Shown: positions 1 through 9,542 of the stretch, in pieces
Layout of the letters: the number at the start of each line of letters is the position of its first letter
Numbering within the stretch: the first letter of the stretch is position 1
Translations under genes and position numbers: made by a program
Notes under the pieces: model-generated
Seen by the model: the letters and a program-made list of their open reading frames with translations, nothing else
Databases searched by the model: none
Told to the model about the DNA's origin: nothing
Source: Sedimentisphaerales bacterium
Lineage (GTDB): Bacteria > Planctomycetota > Phycisphaerae > Sedimentisphaerales > Anaerohalosphaeraceae
Reading direction: 5' to 3'
Assembly (NCBI GenBank): GCA_028282905.1
Contig: JANQGW010000076.1
Location: forward strand, 1 to 42,899
DNA length: 42,899 nt

Positions 1-3000
1 TGGTACAATGACAAATTATATTTCACTTCTGACGACGGCTGGCTTTACTGTCTTCAAGCCAAAAACGGAAAACTCCATTGGAAAAAGAAACTCGCACCGG
101 CGGATCATAAAGTGCTTGGCAATGGGCGTATTATATCAGCATGGCCTTCGCGGGGAGCGGTAGTTATCGATGATGGAAAACTGTATTGCGCCGCGGGAGT
201 GTGGCCGTTTATGGGGATTTTCATCTCCTGCATAGACGCGGAATCAGGAAAACTGACCTGGGAAAACAGCAGCAGCGGTGCGGATTATATTAAACAGCAG
301 CATTCCAGTGATGCTTTTGCCGGTGTGGCACCGCAGGGCTATATGGCTGTCGCTGACGGCAAGCTGCTGGTACCAAGCAGAACGGTTCCCGCCTGCTTTG
401 ATGCGCTGACCGGAAAATTGTTATATTACAGATTGTCCGACAGAGATTTTGGCAAATATGTTGGCGGATACAATGTTTCAATATGGAATCAATGGTTTTT
501 CAATAACGGAATGCTGTATTCGCTTGATGGCGGACATGGGCTTGCGAAGACAACCGCACAGGTCGCCGATACGAATGGAATAATCGCTTTTGATCCTGCC
601 GGCTCTCTGATGGCCTATGTGCCAGGCTCGACAGACAAACCAACCCAACAAAGACCATTTCAGGCGAAAGGCCTGTGGAAGGCTGAATTTGCACAGAAAT
701 TCGACAAGATACACATTAAGGCCGGGGACAAGCTTTATGCCAGTTCGGCACAGCAGTCTATCGCAGCCATTAAGATGCCGGAAAAAGGCAGCCCTGCATC
801 GATTGTCTGGCAATATGATCTCAAGGAAAAAGTCTGGACTATGCTCGCCAGTGACAACAAGCTTTTTGTTGTCACGGAAAAGGGGACGGTGTACTGTTTT
901 GCAGGCAAGAAGAAGCGTACGAAGGCATATGCCCTGAATCCAAAGAAGGCCGCGAGCTATTGGACGCATCCATCCAGAACGAAGGCGTTAATGAAATGTT
1001 TTGATGAACAGGGCTATTGTGTTTTGCTCGGAATTGGCAATAAGCATCTGCTGAAAGAAATGCTGATCAACAGTGAGCTTAACGTTATTGTACTTGAGAA
1101 AGATCCTGCCAAAGCCGCTGCTGCTCGAAAAGATTTTGACAAGTATGGCTTATATGGTACAAGACTGTGCATCATAGACGGCGACATTGATTCAGGAAAA
1201 CTGCCTGTATACTTTGCTGATTTGATCATTTCGGAACAAAACATCACACAAAACTGTAGCAATGCTAAAAACAGAATTGAAAGAATATTTAACTTACTGC
1301 GTCCATTCGGGGGAACCGCATGGTTCAGTGCCAATAAGAATGAGCAGCTCGAATTATATGGCCAAATTTCCAATGCCAATCTTTTTGGAGCTAAGGTTGA
1401 TTCGGATAGATTGGTTCTAAAATTGACCAGGTCCAAAGGGCCGGTCGGCTCTTCAGACTGGACACATCAGTACGGCAATGTTGCCAACACGGTCTGTTCT
1501 GACGATGATTTAAAATTGCCGCTTGGAATTTTATGGTTTGGTGAAAATTCTGAATTCACCGATGTTTTGCCGCGTCACGCTCATGGTCCCTGCCAGCAAA
1601 TTGTATCCGGCCGGCTTTTTATTGAAGGAGTGGATACAATCACAGCAAGGGATGTCTACACAGGTAAAATCCTCTGGAAACGTCAGTTTGAAAACATGAA
1701 TAACGCAGGGATATATTTTGACGATTCCTACAAGCCAAACTATCTGGACAAAACGTATAACCAGCAGCACATCCCGGGCGCAAATACAAGGGGAACAAAC
1801 TTTGTCGCGACGGAGGACAAACTCTATGTTCTGGAAGAAAAAAACTGTCGTGTAATTAACACCAAGACCGGAGAGTTAATTGATACGTATTATTTGACAA
1901 GCCCCGATGGTTTTAGGAGAGAGTGGGCCTATATCGGAGTTTACAACGATCTATTGATTGCCGGCGCCGATTTTGTTGATTTTAAAAAGCTGGTCGATGA
2001 AAAGGCCGTAGCCAAAATCAAGTGGGTTGAGGCGCTTGATAAAAGTGCCAGCAGTGAAATTGTCGTCATGGACAGGCATTCAGGCAAAATGGTGTGGAAT
2101 AAAAAAGCAGAGCACGGCTTTATACATAATGGCATTGTCGCAGGCAATGGAATGCTGTTCTGTATGGACAGGATACCACAGGCAATCAGTGACATTCTAA
2201 GCAAAGATGACAACCTCAATACTTACAGACTGTCAGCTTTGAACATTGCAACAGGCAATATGATTTGGGATGAAACAGACAATCTATTCGGAAGCTGGCT
2301 CGGATATTCCGGAAAATATGACATCCTACTCCAGGCCGACCGGAAATCGAGAGACATGGTGGCACAGCACGGCAAACGGATGAATGCTTACCAGGGCAAA
2401 AGCGGAGTGCCACTGTGGGATATGACCAATAATTATTCAGGCCCGTGCATTATAAACGACAATGCGATCATCACGCAGCACAAGTCGTTCGACCTGATGA
2501 CAGGCCGTCAAAAAATGATCGAACATCCGCTCAGCGGCGAAGAAATCCCTTGGAACTATTCGCGCAATTACGGCTGCGGAACGGTTGTTTCCAGCAGAAA
2601 TTTTCTCACATTCAGATCGGCGGCAGCCGGCTTTTACGATCTGACATGTAACGGTGGAACAGGCAATTTTGGCGGTTTTAGGTCGGGATGCACAAGCAAT
2701 CTTATCGCAGCCAATGGGGTTCTTAATGCACCTGACTACACGCGGACATGCACCTGCAGCTATCAAAATCAGACATCCCTTGCAATGGTGCATATGCCGG
2801 GCGTTGAAACATGGACATTCAATGATGTGCCTCCTACGACAGAACGCATTGTCAGAATGGGAATCAACTTTGGCGCTCCAGGCGACTGCCGCGATGACAA
2901 TGGCACTTTATGGCTTGACTATCCGAGCAATAGTGGAAAAAGCCCGGACCCTGTAATCAAAATAGCCGGTGAAAAGATTGAGTACTTTGGAAAGCACTCG

Positions 3001-3378
3001 TTGCGAATCAAACAAGGTGATCTCAAGTGGGTCGAAGCATACGGTGCGTCAGGCATAGAGCAGATAACTATTCAAATGCTGCCGGAAAACAATCAGAAAT
3101 CAGAAGCAGAAAATCATTCTTATACTGTCATTTTACATTTCAGCGAACCTGAGTTTGTCCAGACTGGTCAGCGTCTTTTTGATGTTATCCTGCAGGATGA
3201 TATTGTGATGGAAAGCTTTGACATCTTCGAAGAAGCCAATGGAACGGACATCGGGATTTCAAAAACCTTTACCGGAATCAGCATCTCGGATGAACTGTGT
3301 ATAAAACTTATCCATTCTGAAAGATCACCTATTCAGGAAACGATCATTTGCGGAGTCGAAATTCTTGCAAACAACTAA
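1..3378 (+). CDS. PQQ-like beta-propeller protein with inserted methyltransferase-like domain and C-terminal malectin domain (5' partial)
   Basis: The reading frame is open from base 1 (WYNDKLYFTSDDGWLYCLQA), so the start lies upstream; the GTG at 112 is internal. About 1125 residues are visible. Repeated blade motifs of the type 'D-x-x-T-G-K-x-x-W' mark a PQQ/BamB-like propeller in roughly residues 1-320 and 460-960. Between them (about 330-450) is a Rossmann-like stretch with a glycine motif (VLLGIGNKHLLKEML) and a following acidic strand (VIVLEKD), like motifs I and II of class I SAM methyltransferases. The last ~140 residues carry malectin-type signatures (YTVILHFSEPE, GQRLFDVILQ, a closing GVEIL), a sugar-binding fold. 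The protein is probably secreted or cell-surface, but its signal peptide would lie outside the window. Whether the methyltransferase-like domain is active cannot be told; the glycine motif is poor. It is convergent with the next gene, and co-regulation with the cluster is unproven. Confidence 0.75.
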   Translation, partial: WYNDKLYFTSDDGWLYCLQAKNGKLHWKKKLAPADHKVLGNGRIISAWPSRGAVVIDDGKLYCAAGVWPFMGIFISCIDAESGKLTWENSSSGADYIKQQHSSDAFAGVAPQGYMAVADGKLLVPSRTVPACFDALTGKLLYYRLSDRDFGKYVGGYNVSIWNQWFFNNGMLYSLDGGHGLAKTTAQVADTNGIIAFDPAGSLMAYVPGSTDKPTQQRPFQAKGLWKAEFAQKFDKIHIKAGDKLYASSAQQSIAAIKMPEKGSPASIVWQYDLKEKVWTMLASDNKLFVVTEKGTVYCFAGKKKRTKAYALNPKKAASYWTHPSRTKALMKCFDEQGYCVLLGIGNKHLLKEMLINSELNVIVLEKDPAKAAAARKDFDKYGLYGTRLCIIDGDIDSGKLPVYFADLIISEQNITQNCSNAKNRIERIFNLLRPFGGTAWFSANKNEQLELYGQISNANLFGAKVDSDRLVLKLTRSKGPVGSSDWTHQYGNVANTVCSDDDLKLPLGILWFGENSEFTDVLPRHAHGPCQQIVSGRLFIEGVDTITARDVYTGKILWKRQFENMNNAGIYFDDSYKPNYLDKTYNQQHIPGANTRGTNFVATEDKLYVLEEKNCRVINTKTGELIDTYYLTSPDGFRREWAYIGVYNDLLIAGADFVDFKKLVDEKAVAKIKWVEALDKSASSEIVVMDRHSGKMVWNKKAEHGFIHNGIVAGNGMLFCMDRIPQAISDILSKDDNLNTYRLSALNIATGNMIWDETDNLFGSWLGYSGKYDILLQADRKSRDMVAQHGKRMNAYQGKSGVPLWDMTNNYSGPCIINDNAIITQHKSFDLMTGRQKMIEHPLSGEEIPWNYSRNYGCGTVVSSRNFLTFRSAAAGFYDLTCNGGTGNFGGFRSGCTSNLIAANGVLNAPDYTRTCTCSYQNQTSLAMVHMPGVETWTFNDVPPTTERIVRMGINFGAPGDCRDDNGTLWLDYPSNSGKSPDPVIKIAGEKIEYFGKHSLRIKQGDLKWVEAYGASGIEQITIQMLPENNQKSEAENHSYTVILHFSEPEFVQTGQRLFDVILQDDIVMESFDIFEEANGTDIGISKTFTGISISDELCIKLIHSERSPIQETIICGVEILANN

Positions 3379-3881
3379 TCTGTAATACACTTAGCTTCTT
3401 CCTGCAAATGACATGGGTTTAGTATAAGGTCAGGTTGATATCAAAAAGTTGGTGGGCGGTTATAGTGAACGCGGGATGCAGTCGTCAGGGACGCATTATA
3501 ACGACGTTTAAAAGCAGAGAATGGGCCGTGAGATCATACAACCGTTTTACAACTCAAAACCCTAATAGCCCATGAAAACGCAAAAAACGCCGAGCTCTAA
3601 GGCGCTTAATATAAAGAGGTTAGGAGGATTTCAAAAAAGTGACAATGTTTTTAATATATGTTTACAGTATTTAACTCACGATACAACAAGCATGTGATCA
3701 ATACAATAATGGACACATTTAGCCTTTTGTTCACAGCCACCTTATTCTCATAACGATCCTTTGCAGGAGATTACCATAAATGCTTGAATTTTCAAGAATT
3801 ATGTGCTATGATAAAAGTATGATTTGAGGAGTTATATATTTTTGTATCCCACGGTCTGAATAGCTTGCGTGAAGCTTCAAG
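3379..3881. other. Non-coding gap between convergent genes
   Basis: About 500 bases lie between the end of the PQQ/malectin gene and the end of the leftmost pseudopilin gene, both transcribed towards it. No convincing gene, RNA gene or repeat is visible. It holds two small inverted repeats near the pseudopilin side, described separately, and an isolated cre-like palindrome at 3537-3550 with no gene start beside it. The base composition changes within the gap, AT-rich after about 3640, which could mark an old junction, but I see no recombinase remnant or direct repeat. Confidence 0.5.
3582..3604 (-). terminator. Possible Rho-independent terminator for the minus-strand block
   Basis: Read on the minus strand, a CGCC...GGCG stem with a 9-base loop is followed directly by six T residues. 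The stem is only four pairs, so the call is weak. Its position, about 280 bases beyond the stop of the last gene of the minus-strand block, fits an end of transcript. Confidence 0.35.
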
Positions 3882-3884
3882 CTA
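3861..3884 (-). other. Inverted repeat overlapping the pseudopilin stop codon
   Basis: TAGCTTG at 3861-3867 pairs with CAAGCTA at 3878-3884 around a 10-base loop, and the right arm includes the TAG stop of the pseudopilin gene. No T-run follows on either strand, so it is more likely an mRNA 3'-end stem than a complete terminator. Confidence 0.35.
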
Positions 3885-4703
3885 CCAATATAAATCATAG
3901 TCAGAAAATGCGTAATTCTTAGTCATCTCACGAAAATCTGTCCATGTCACGCTGCCGTCCCCGTATAATGCGTTACCGCCTGTTGCCTTAGTCCCTTTAA
4001 CATGGTTTGTCCGATATCTGAAATTGCGAATATTCGTAAAATCCTGTTCATCAGGCGGCAAAGTGACATCCGATGTGCCGACCACGTCGACAACCAAAGG
4101 AGTCGTACTCACGGATTTCCCCTTTAGATCTTGTATGAAAATTCGGCGTCCCGCATACCTTGAATCTTCCGGGTAAAAACGTTCGGGCTTGTCATCCATT
4201 CTCCATGAACGTCCTGCGGCATCCAGGTTTCCATGACCAAATGAAAACAACCAGAAATAATCACTCACGATATTTCCCCCTGTTGCCTTCTCCCATTCAC
4301 CCGATGCTAATCCGGACGGTTCAAATAAACTGACATATTCCTGCTCCAATTGACCGCCGCGTTTTGTTTTGATTGAATTGGCAGGACAATAGAGGGTCTC
4401 AATCGTATATTCTCTGCGAATACTATTTGCAACATTAAAGGGGAGATTGTTAAGCCAGCCGATTCGGATGTAACCGGCAGAGTGTACATATTCTGAGACG
4501 GGTAATTTGCTGTTATTTTCATTTGCATAAACATTCACAACATAACCAACGCTTTTCAGATTTGCAGAGCAAACCAATCGTCGGGTTCTTTCCTTTGCAG
4601 CACTTAGTGCAGGCATGATAACCGAAACCAGCAAGGCAATGACAGCAATCACGACCAATAGTTCAATCAGCGTAAAACCTTTTATCTGCTTTTTGTCAAA
4701 CAT
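3882..4703 (-). CDS. Prepilin-type protein with N-terminal methylation/cleavage motif (pseudopilin-like)
   Basis: The N-terminus has the class III signal KGFTLIELLVVIAVIALL: cleavage after the glycine, Glu at +5, then a hydrophobic helix. It continues with SAAKERTRRLVCSANLKSVG, typical of planctomycete/Lentisphaerae pseudopilin-like proteins. The C-terminus has NHVKGTKATGGNALYGDGSV, resembling the prepilin-associated 'H-X9-DG' tail but with a longer spacing (H-X14-DG). I chose the ATG at 4703 rather than the GTG at 4712 because the paralogue at 20639-21424 also has exactly eight residues before the GFTLIE motif; neither start has a strong ribosome site. The two proteins look alike over their whole length (SDYFWL, GKS.STT, DFTDIR-like blocks). 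The role is unknown: these are often abundant near sulfatase and glycan loci and are usually described only as type II secretion/pilin-like. Confidence 0.85.
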   Translation of the reverse strand: MFDKKQIKGFTLIELLVVIAVIALLVSVIMPALSAAKERTRRLVCSANLKSVGYVVNVYANENNSKLPVSEYVHSAGYIRIGWLNNLPFNVANSIRREYTIETLYCPANSIKTKRGGQLEQEYVSLFEPSGLASGEWEKATGGNIVSDYFWLFSFGHGNLDAAGRSWRMDDKPERFYPEDSRYAGRRIFIQDLKGKSVSTTPLVVDVVGTSDVTLPPDEQDFTNIRNFRYRTNHVKGTKATGGNALYGDGSVTWTDFREMTKNYAFSDYDLYW

Positions 4704-4748
4704 TTCGCCCACTTTTAAAACATCTATCTTATCACAAACCGGATTTGG

Positions 4749-6323
4749 TTATGGTAAAAAACATTCTGTCTGATCAAACATTGTACAATTAAGCCAATAT
4801 TCTGCCAAATCCGCCAGATTGGCGATACCATAAATATCTTTCCAGCCGGCTGCTAAAATCGCAAGATCGTATAAATCCACCTGACAGTTCTCATCTAAAT
4901 CACCTTTGGCACACAAGGTAGTTCCGATTGGAGTCAGGGCAATATTGTCGAAATAACAGGTTCCAGAAGGTGAACCGCCATCAACAAAATCTTCCAGGAC
5001 CACGATCAATTTCATCATATTTACACCATCCGGTGCACTCAGTACCGCCGAAACAGTTTTCCAGACATCATAAGCATCCAGATTGCCAATATAATATCCG
5101 ACGACCTCTGCTTTAATCAGGCTGGCTCCATTGTACCATTCGACTTGCACGCCCCCATCCCGGTTGATAGCTGCACTATCAGAAAACGAAGCGATCATCG
5201 CAGATATCCTATAATCATAGCCGCCCACAACGGAAATATCCTGAGACACACCGGTATCAGTATCACTTATCTTGATAGCCTTCGTATCCTGGGTTCGCCC
5301 AGCTTCAGTATGATGCGATCCGCTGGTCCCCCAGGTATTCCAACCGGGAATCGCCACAATGTCAAACTGTCCAGTTGTCCCATTTTCAAAATTGCCATTC
5401 ACAAGTGAAGCATTGGGTGCATCTGTTGTGACTGAAGCGGGAGGAGAGGACGATGCTGTTTCGTTTTGATTTACACTTAAATCGCGTGCCTTCACGGTAT
5501 AGGTATACGTTGTTTCAGGAGCAAGGCCTGTGTCCATATACGTTCTTTCCAACTGCCAGCCACTGTCATGACCGCCGCCGGAAGTACACGTAAAGTAGTA
5601 CTGTACTCCGCTTGGATCCGTCGCTTCCGAGGCTGTCATCCATACTGCTGTTGCTCCAACCGTCTGTGGAGCATCTGAAAAGGTCATTGGATCCGGCGAT
5701 GGTGCTGTCGTATCAGGGGGCGTCGCGACATCCGTAACGGAAGCATTATCCACAAAGAAAATCCCCGTATTGCTGCTCATTTTCTGAGACCATAACTCCA
5801 TTCTGCCAGTGATCGAAGTTGAAGGAGCGACCATCGAACCTTCGACAAAATGCCAAACTCCCGTTGCGACATGAACGGTGGGATCAAATTGCGCGACAAC
5901 TGTATTCGTAGAAATCGCGCCACCGGCACCATCGTACCAACTGACTCGAATCTGCAAATTTCGTCCGGTTACCGCAGCGCCGGGATCATTTAAGACCTCC
6001 ATAGAAAAGAAGGTTTCTACATCAGGTTCGGCTGCAAATTCCTGATAAATTCCTTTATTGCCCCATCGCCATTTAACTGCCTTATCAGATGGAGTCACCA
6101 ATGAACTAACAGCAGTCTCTTCCGCCCACGTACCATCTGACAAATGAGCCTTATTATCAACAGCAGTTCCGCCGGTTTGTGTCCAAAAGGACACATCTGC
6201 AGAATCAGTCCATGCACTGGCAACCGTTCCAAGCTCAAAGTCGTCATTGATTAACTTGTTGCCGAAAGCAGTTGAACTTATTATTACGCCACAGAATATC
6301 AGCACTATCTTAATCGTTCTCAT
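4749..6323 (-). CDS. Secreted modular protein: two CBM-like domains, FN3-like domain, C-terminal dockerin-like module
   Basis: The start is the ATG at 6323 (MRTIKIVLIFCGVIISSTAFG, a Sec signal peptide), preceded by GAGG nine bases upstream; the in-frame ATGs at 6338 and 6365 would add a polar tail before the signal. In order there is a jelly-roll/CBM-like domain (about residues 25-200, opening INDDFELG), an FN3-like domain (about 210-305, DTTAPSPDPMTFSDAP...YTYTVKARDLS), and a second CBM-like domain (about 306-465, 'GNFENG...IPGWNTWG...YFDNIAL'). It ends in a dockerin-like Ca loop (GDLDENCQVDLYDLAILAAGW) with a second helix pair. No catalytic domain is evident, so it is probably a glycan-binding or surface-assembly protein. 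The FN3-like and second CBM-like modules closely match those of the protein at 9543-11117. It lies between a sulfatase and the pseudopilin gene in a tight same-strand series. Confidence 0.8.
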   Translation of the reverse strand: MRTIKIVLIFCGVIISSTAFGNKLINDDFELGTVASAWTDSADVSFWTQTGGTAVDNKAHLSDGTWAEETAVSSLVTPSDKAVKWRWGNKGIYQEFAAEPDVETFFSMEVLNDPGAAVTGRNLQIRVSWYDGAGGAISTNTVVAQFDPTVHVATGVWHFVEGSMVAPSTSITGRMELWSQKMSSNTGIFFVDNASVTDVATPPDTTAPSPDPMTFSDAPQTVGATAVWMTASEATDPSGVQYYFTCTSGGGHDSGWQLERTYMDTGLAPETTYTYTVKARDLSVNQNETASSSPPASVTTDAPNASLVNGNFENGTTGQFDIVAIPGWNTWGTSGSHHTEAGRTQDTKAIKISDTDTGVSQDISVVGGYDYRISAMIASFSDSAAINRDGGVQVEWYNGASLIKAEVVGYYIGNLDAYDVWKTVSAVLSAPDGVNMMKLIVVLEDFVDGGSPSGTCYFDNIALTPIGTTLCAKGDLDENCQVDLYDLAILAAGWKDIYGIANLADLAEYWLNCTMFDQTECFLP

Positions 6324-6383
6324 TCGATCAGTCCTCATTATTGGATGCCATTCAGAACGGTACATTCACTCTTTTCAAGGTTT

Positions 6384-8021
6384 CTATCTGGGATACGGGG
6401 CAACAAAATGATCCGCAGGCACTTCGTATTCCTGCCGTAACTGAGCCAGTCTATTCAGCAAATCCTGTTGGATGGCATCATAAGCCGGATCGCCGTAAAT
6501 ACTTGTCAATTCATAAGGATCTGTTTGTAAGTCAAACATTTCATAAGCATCATCCGTATAGTAGTGGACTAATTTGTATCGATCTGTTCGCACTCCATCA
6601 TGTCTCGGAACATTGTGCCTGCCATGATCATAATAATGGTAATAGATTGAATCACGCCAAGCAGGATTAGGTGTTTCCCCTGTTAATAGAGGCATCAGTG
6701 AACGGCCCTGCATTTCCGATGGAATATCCACGCCTGCCATTTCCAAAAATGTCGGGGCATAATCGATATTCTGAACAAATTCAGTAATCTCTGTGCCGGG
6801 AGCGATTTTTTCAGGCCAACGCATCACCAGGGGCATTCTGAAAGATTCCTCATACATCCATCGCTTTTCCATCCAGCCGTGTTCGCCCACAAAATAACTT
6901 TGGTCCGAAGCGTATACGACAATTGTATCCTCAGCCATATTCTGAGTGTCCAGCCAACTGAGAAGTCTTCCTACATTATCGTCAATTGCTAACACGCAGG
7001 CCAGATAGTTCTTCATCTGCCGCTGGTAGTTATATGCTCTACGCTTAGCGTCTGTATTAAATTCCCCGGCTGCATCCCGTTCATAAAAATCAGTATTGAT
7101 CGCATCAAAACCATCATGCATGGCAGTGATTTGTTCAGGGGTCAAACGAGCAAACCATTCGGTTGCCCATTCCTCCTGCGGTTCAGTCGCTCCCAGAGGC
7201 CTGAAAATGTGAGTTGGACTTCCAATATTGATTTTATTAGAAGCTATTTGCATCCAGGCACTCGCGGCATAGCTTAAGCGATTGGAATAATCATCGTACA
7301 ATGTCGGTGGCTCCGGTATCGTTACATTTTCATACGTCTGAATGTGATTGATCGGGGGATGCCTCGGGACATGTGTCGATTTGAACTGTACAAACATCAA
7401 AAACGGGTTGTTGGGATCCCATGCGTTTTCGAGCCAGTTGATCGCTTTATCGGTTACGATATCGGCAGAGTAACCCTCAACGCTGTGCGAGCCGTTGCCC
7501 GTATTAAAAGTAGGATTGTAATAGTATCCCTGCCCCCCTGCCCCCGCTAAAACCTCCCACGTCCCGAACTCGTCTTCCAACGGATCCGGAACCAGGTGCC
7601 ATTTCCCGAACAGCGCTGTCTCGTATCCTCTATGCTCAAGCAATCTTGGAAACCTTGTCTGTCGACTGTTCCATACGACTCCATTTCCTAAGACACCATT
7701 CTTGTGAGAATGCTTGCCCGTCATCACTGTGGCTCGACTTGGCTGGCATATTGAATTAGCGCAAAAGCTGTTGCGGAATATTGCCCCCTCATCTGCAAGT
7801 CGGTCAATATTGGGGGTTTGGTGGACAGCATTGAGAACACCACCATAGGCGCTAATGGTATTCTGCGCGTGGTCATCGCTGAAAATAAAGAGAATATTTG
7901 GTCTTGCCGTTGGATTACTCGTGCTTCTACAGGAACAATTTTCAGCAAACGCTCCTGCCTGCATAAACAGACCTGCGATCATCACCCCGACGATCTGAGT
8001 AAGACATATTTGCCTATTCAT
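6384..8021 (-). CDS. S1-family sulfatase, GlcNAc-6-O-sulfatase-like (S1_11-like)
   Basis: This is a formylglycine-dependent sulfatase of 545 residues. The signature SICQPSRATVMTGKHSH (C-x-P-S-R) supplies the Cys converted to formylglycine, and the metal-binding Asp pair sits in PNILFIFSDDHAQN. Sequence blocks (GKWHL, YYNPTF, ATD/SADIVTDKAI, YASDQSYFVGEHGW-type, YHYYDHG, KLVHYY) resemble characterised GlcNAc-6-O-sulfatases of the BT4656 type; the exact substrate is inference. An N-terminal Sec signal peptide (to about AFA at residue 26) sends it to the periplasm or outside. The start has an AGGTG ribosome site five to eight bases upstream. It is a clear paralogue of the gene at 23343-24980, which instead has a Tat-type leader. 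The activating enzyme (anSME or FGE) is not in the window. Confidence 0.9.
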   Translation of the reverse strand: MNRQICLTQIVGVMIAGLFMQAGAFAENCSCRSTSNPTARPNILFIFSDDHAQNTISAYGGVLNAVHQTPNIDRLADEGAIFRNSFCANSICQPSRATVMTGKHSHKNGVLGNGVVWNSRQTRFPRLLEHRGYETALFGKWHLVPDPLEDEFGTWEVLAGAGGQGYYYNPTFNTGNGSHSVEGYSADIVTDKAINWLENAWDPNNPFLMFVQFKSTHVPRHPPINHIQTYENVTIPEPPTLYDDYSNRLSYAASAWMQIASNKINIGSPTHIFRPLGATEPQEEWATEWFARLTPEQITAMHDGFDAINTDFYERDAAGEFNTDAKRRAYNYQRQMKNYLACVLAIDDNVGRLLSWLDTQNMAEDTIVVYASDQSYFVGEHGWMEKRWMYEESFRMPLVMRWPEKIAPGTEITEFVQNIDYAPTFLEMAGVDIPSEMQGRSLMPLLTGETPNPAWRDSIYYHYYDHGRHNVPRHDGVRTDRYKLVHYYTDDAYEMFDLQTDPYELTSIYGDPAYDAIQQDLLNRLAQLRQEYEVPADHFVAPYPR

Positions 8022-8070
8022 GATTCACCTTTCTTAAACACAAAAACCGTCTTAATATACAATCCCTCAA

Positions 8071-9468
8071 TCAATAACCATTTTTGGGCAAAGGCACAAT
8101 GACAACGTTTTTGCCCCCCCCCCAAAGAGGATCGATCATTTCATCTGACCAGGCATCCCAAGCTTGTTGCAAACGATTTGCAATATCAGGATGTTGGTCA
8201 ATAACATTCGCTGTCTCGCCTATGTCCGTTGACAGTTTATATAATTCAACCGGAAAATCTCCCGTACCGTATCCTAACGTCCCTCCCCAGGGTCTTATAA
8301 GTTTCCATGTGTTATCTCTTATCGCCCAGCCATAATTAAATCGCCAATATAAATAACGTTCAGCCGGCATCTCCGGATCAGCTTTGATATAAGGCAACAA
8401 ATTAATCCCATCCAATTTCCATTCCGGGTCAATCTGACCACCGGCAGCGGTGACGATTGTAGGCAATATATCAAGAGAAATAACCGGAAAATCATACTTC
8501 TGGCCGGAAGGAATTTTATTGGGCCATTTGACACAATAAGGGATTCGGATGCCGCCATCATACATGCCCCCTTTTCTGTCACGCAGGGGTAAATTGTATG
8601 AATAGTTTGACTTCTCCTGGTCGCCACCATTATCACTCAAGAAAATAATAAGAGTATCGTTTTCCTTTCCAATAGAACTTACCTTGTCCAGAACTTTACC
8701 GATATTTGCATCCATATTGTCGAGCATGGCCATCAGTGCCCTGCGACCTTCATCAGTTATGTAGGAGTATTTTTCAAGCAAATCGGGAGGAGCAGTCATT
8801 GGACCATGCACAGCATTAAATGCCAAGTAAATAAAGAACGGATCGTTCTTGTTATCTTCAATAAACTGAACGACTTCACGAGCAAAGGCATCAGATATAT
8901 ACTCTGATTCATACGTAACTGAAGTATGCCCCTTCTTCAGTCTTCTAATAGGATTATCTTCGATATAATAACTCGAAGCTCCGTTATCAAAACCAAAGAA
9001 AAAATCAAAACCCAGATTCAATGGATTGTTTTCCGGCATTTTACCTGAATGATGCTTGCCCACAAACGCTGTCTTATATCCAAGTTTTTTCATTCTATGA
9101 CCGAAAGTCGGCTCGGTAATAGCGATTTTAGTTCTACGGGTAGCACGTTTTTGATTTGGATTAAGTTCAAATCCAAATCGCTGTTGATATCGCCCGGTTA
9201 AAAGTCCAGCCCTTGAGGGACCGCATACCGGAGCAGAAACGTAACCTGCTGAGAACCAAGCTCCTTCTTCAGCTATTGAATCAATGTTAGGAGTCGGAAC
9301 ATCCGATGTGCCATGATAACCAACATCGGCATAACCTAAATCATCTGCAAAGATCAGAACCACATTAGGCTGAGTGGCTGGTCCTGCGGCCAAGACCACA
9401 TTAACTGCAAAAACCAATAAAGCTGCAGCAAAACCGAAGATATTCAAAAGGCTTATTCTATAAGTCAT
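8071..9468 (-). CDS. S1-family sulfatase (CGPSR type) with a G10 tract near the 3' end
   Basis: This sulfatase carries VCGPSRAGLLTGRYQQRFGFE as the active-site signature (Cys for formylglycine, then the catalytic Arg) and PNVVLIFADDLGYADVG as the metal site. It resembles the three tandem sulfatases at 27930-32218. I place the start at ATG 9468, with a GGG-containing site nine bases upstream, leaving a standard signal peptide ending in VNVVLAAG. The frame is open to 9546, where ATGA would overlap the stop of the upstream gene, but that start puts 26 residues before the signal peptide. Ten consecutive Gs (minus strand, 8114-8123) encode W-G-G-G only about 13 residues from the stop, so slippage would change just the tail. 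The substrate is unknown; S1 subfamily not resolved by eye. Confidence 0.9.
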   Translation of the reverse strand: MTYRISLLNIFGFAAALLVFAVNVVLAAGPATQPNVVLIFADDLGYADVGYHGTSDVPTPNIDSIAEEGAWFSAGYVSAPVCGPSRAGLLTGRYQQRFGFELNPNQKRATRRTKIAITEPTFGHRMKKLGYKTAFVGKHHSGKMPENNPLNLGFDFFFGFDNGASSYYIEDNPIRRLKKGHTSVTYESEYISDAFAREVVQFIEDNKNDPFFIYLAFNAVHGPMTAPPDLLEKYSYITDEGRRALMAMLDNMDANIGKVLDKVSSIGKENDTLIIFLSDNGGDQEKSNYSYNLPLRDRKGGMYDGGIRIPYCVKWPNKIPSGQKYDFPVISLDILPTIVTAAGGQIDPEWKLDGINLLPYIKADPEMPAERYLYWRFNYGWAIRDNTWKLIRPWGGTLGYGTGDFPVELYKLSTDIGETANVIDQHPDIANRLQQAWDAWSDEMIDPLWGGGKNVVIVPLPKNGY

Positions 9469-9542
9469 ATTCATATTCCCATTCTGATTCATAATTCCGT
9501 AGAAACCATTTATAATCTCATGCGGTTTAGATACGATTTCTT

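Noticed and set aside
478..969. Minus-strand open frame of 163 codons inside the PQQ/malectin gene
   Set aside because: Cys/Arg-rich low-quality composition typical of an antisense shadow; the sense frame has clear domains.
3537..3550. Cre-like TACAACCGTTTTAC
   Set aside because: It lies between two convergent gene ends with no gene start beside it and differs from the consensus at three positions.
8100..8113. Cre-like palindrome TGACAACGTTTTTG about 80 bases upstream of the sulfatase at 6384-8021
   Set aside because: It fits the consensus in 13 of 14 positions but lies in the coding end of the preceding sulfatase with no promoter near it; probably chance, though worth including in a motif scan.
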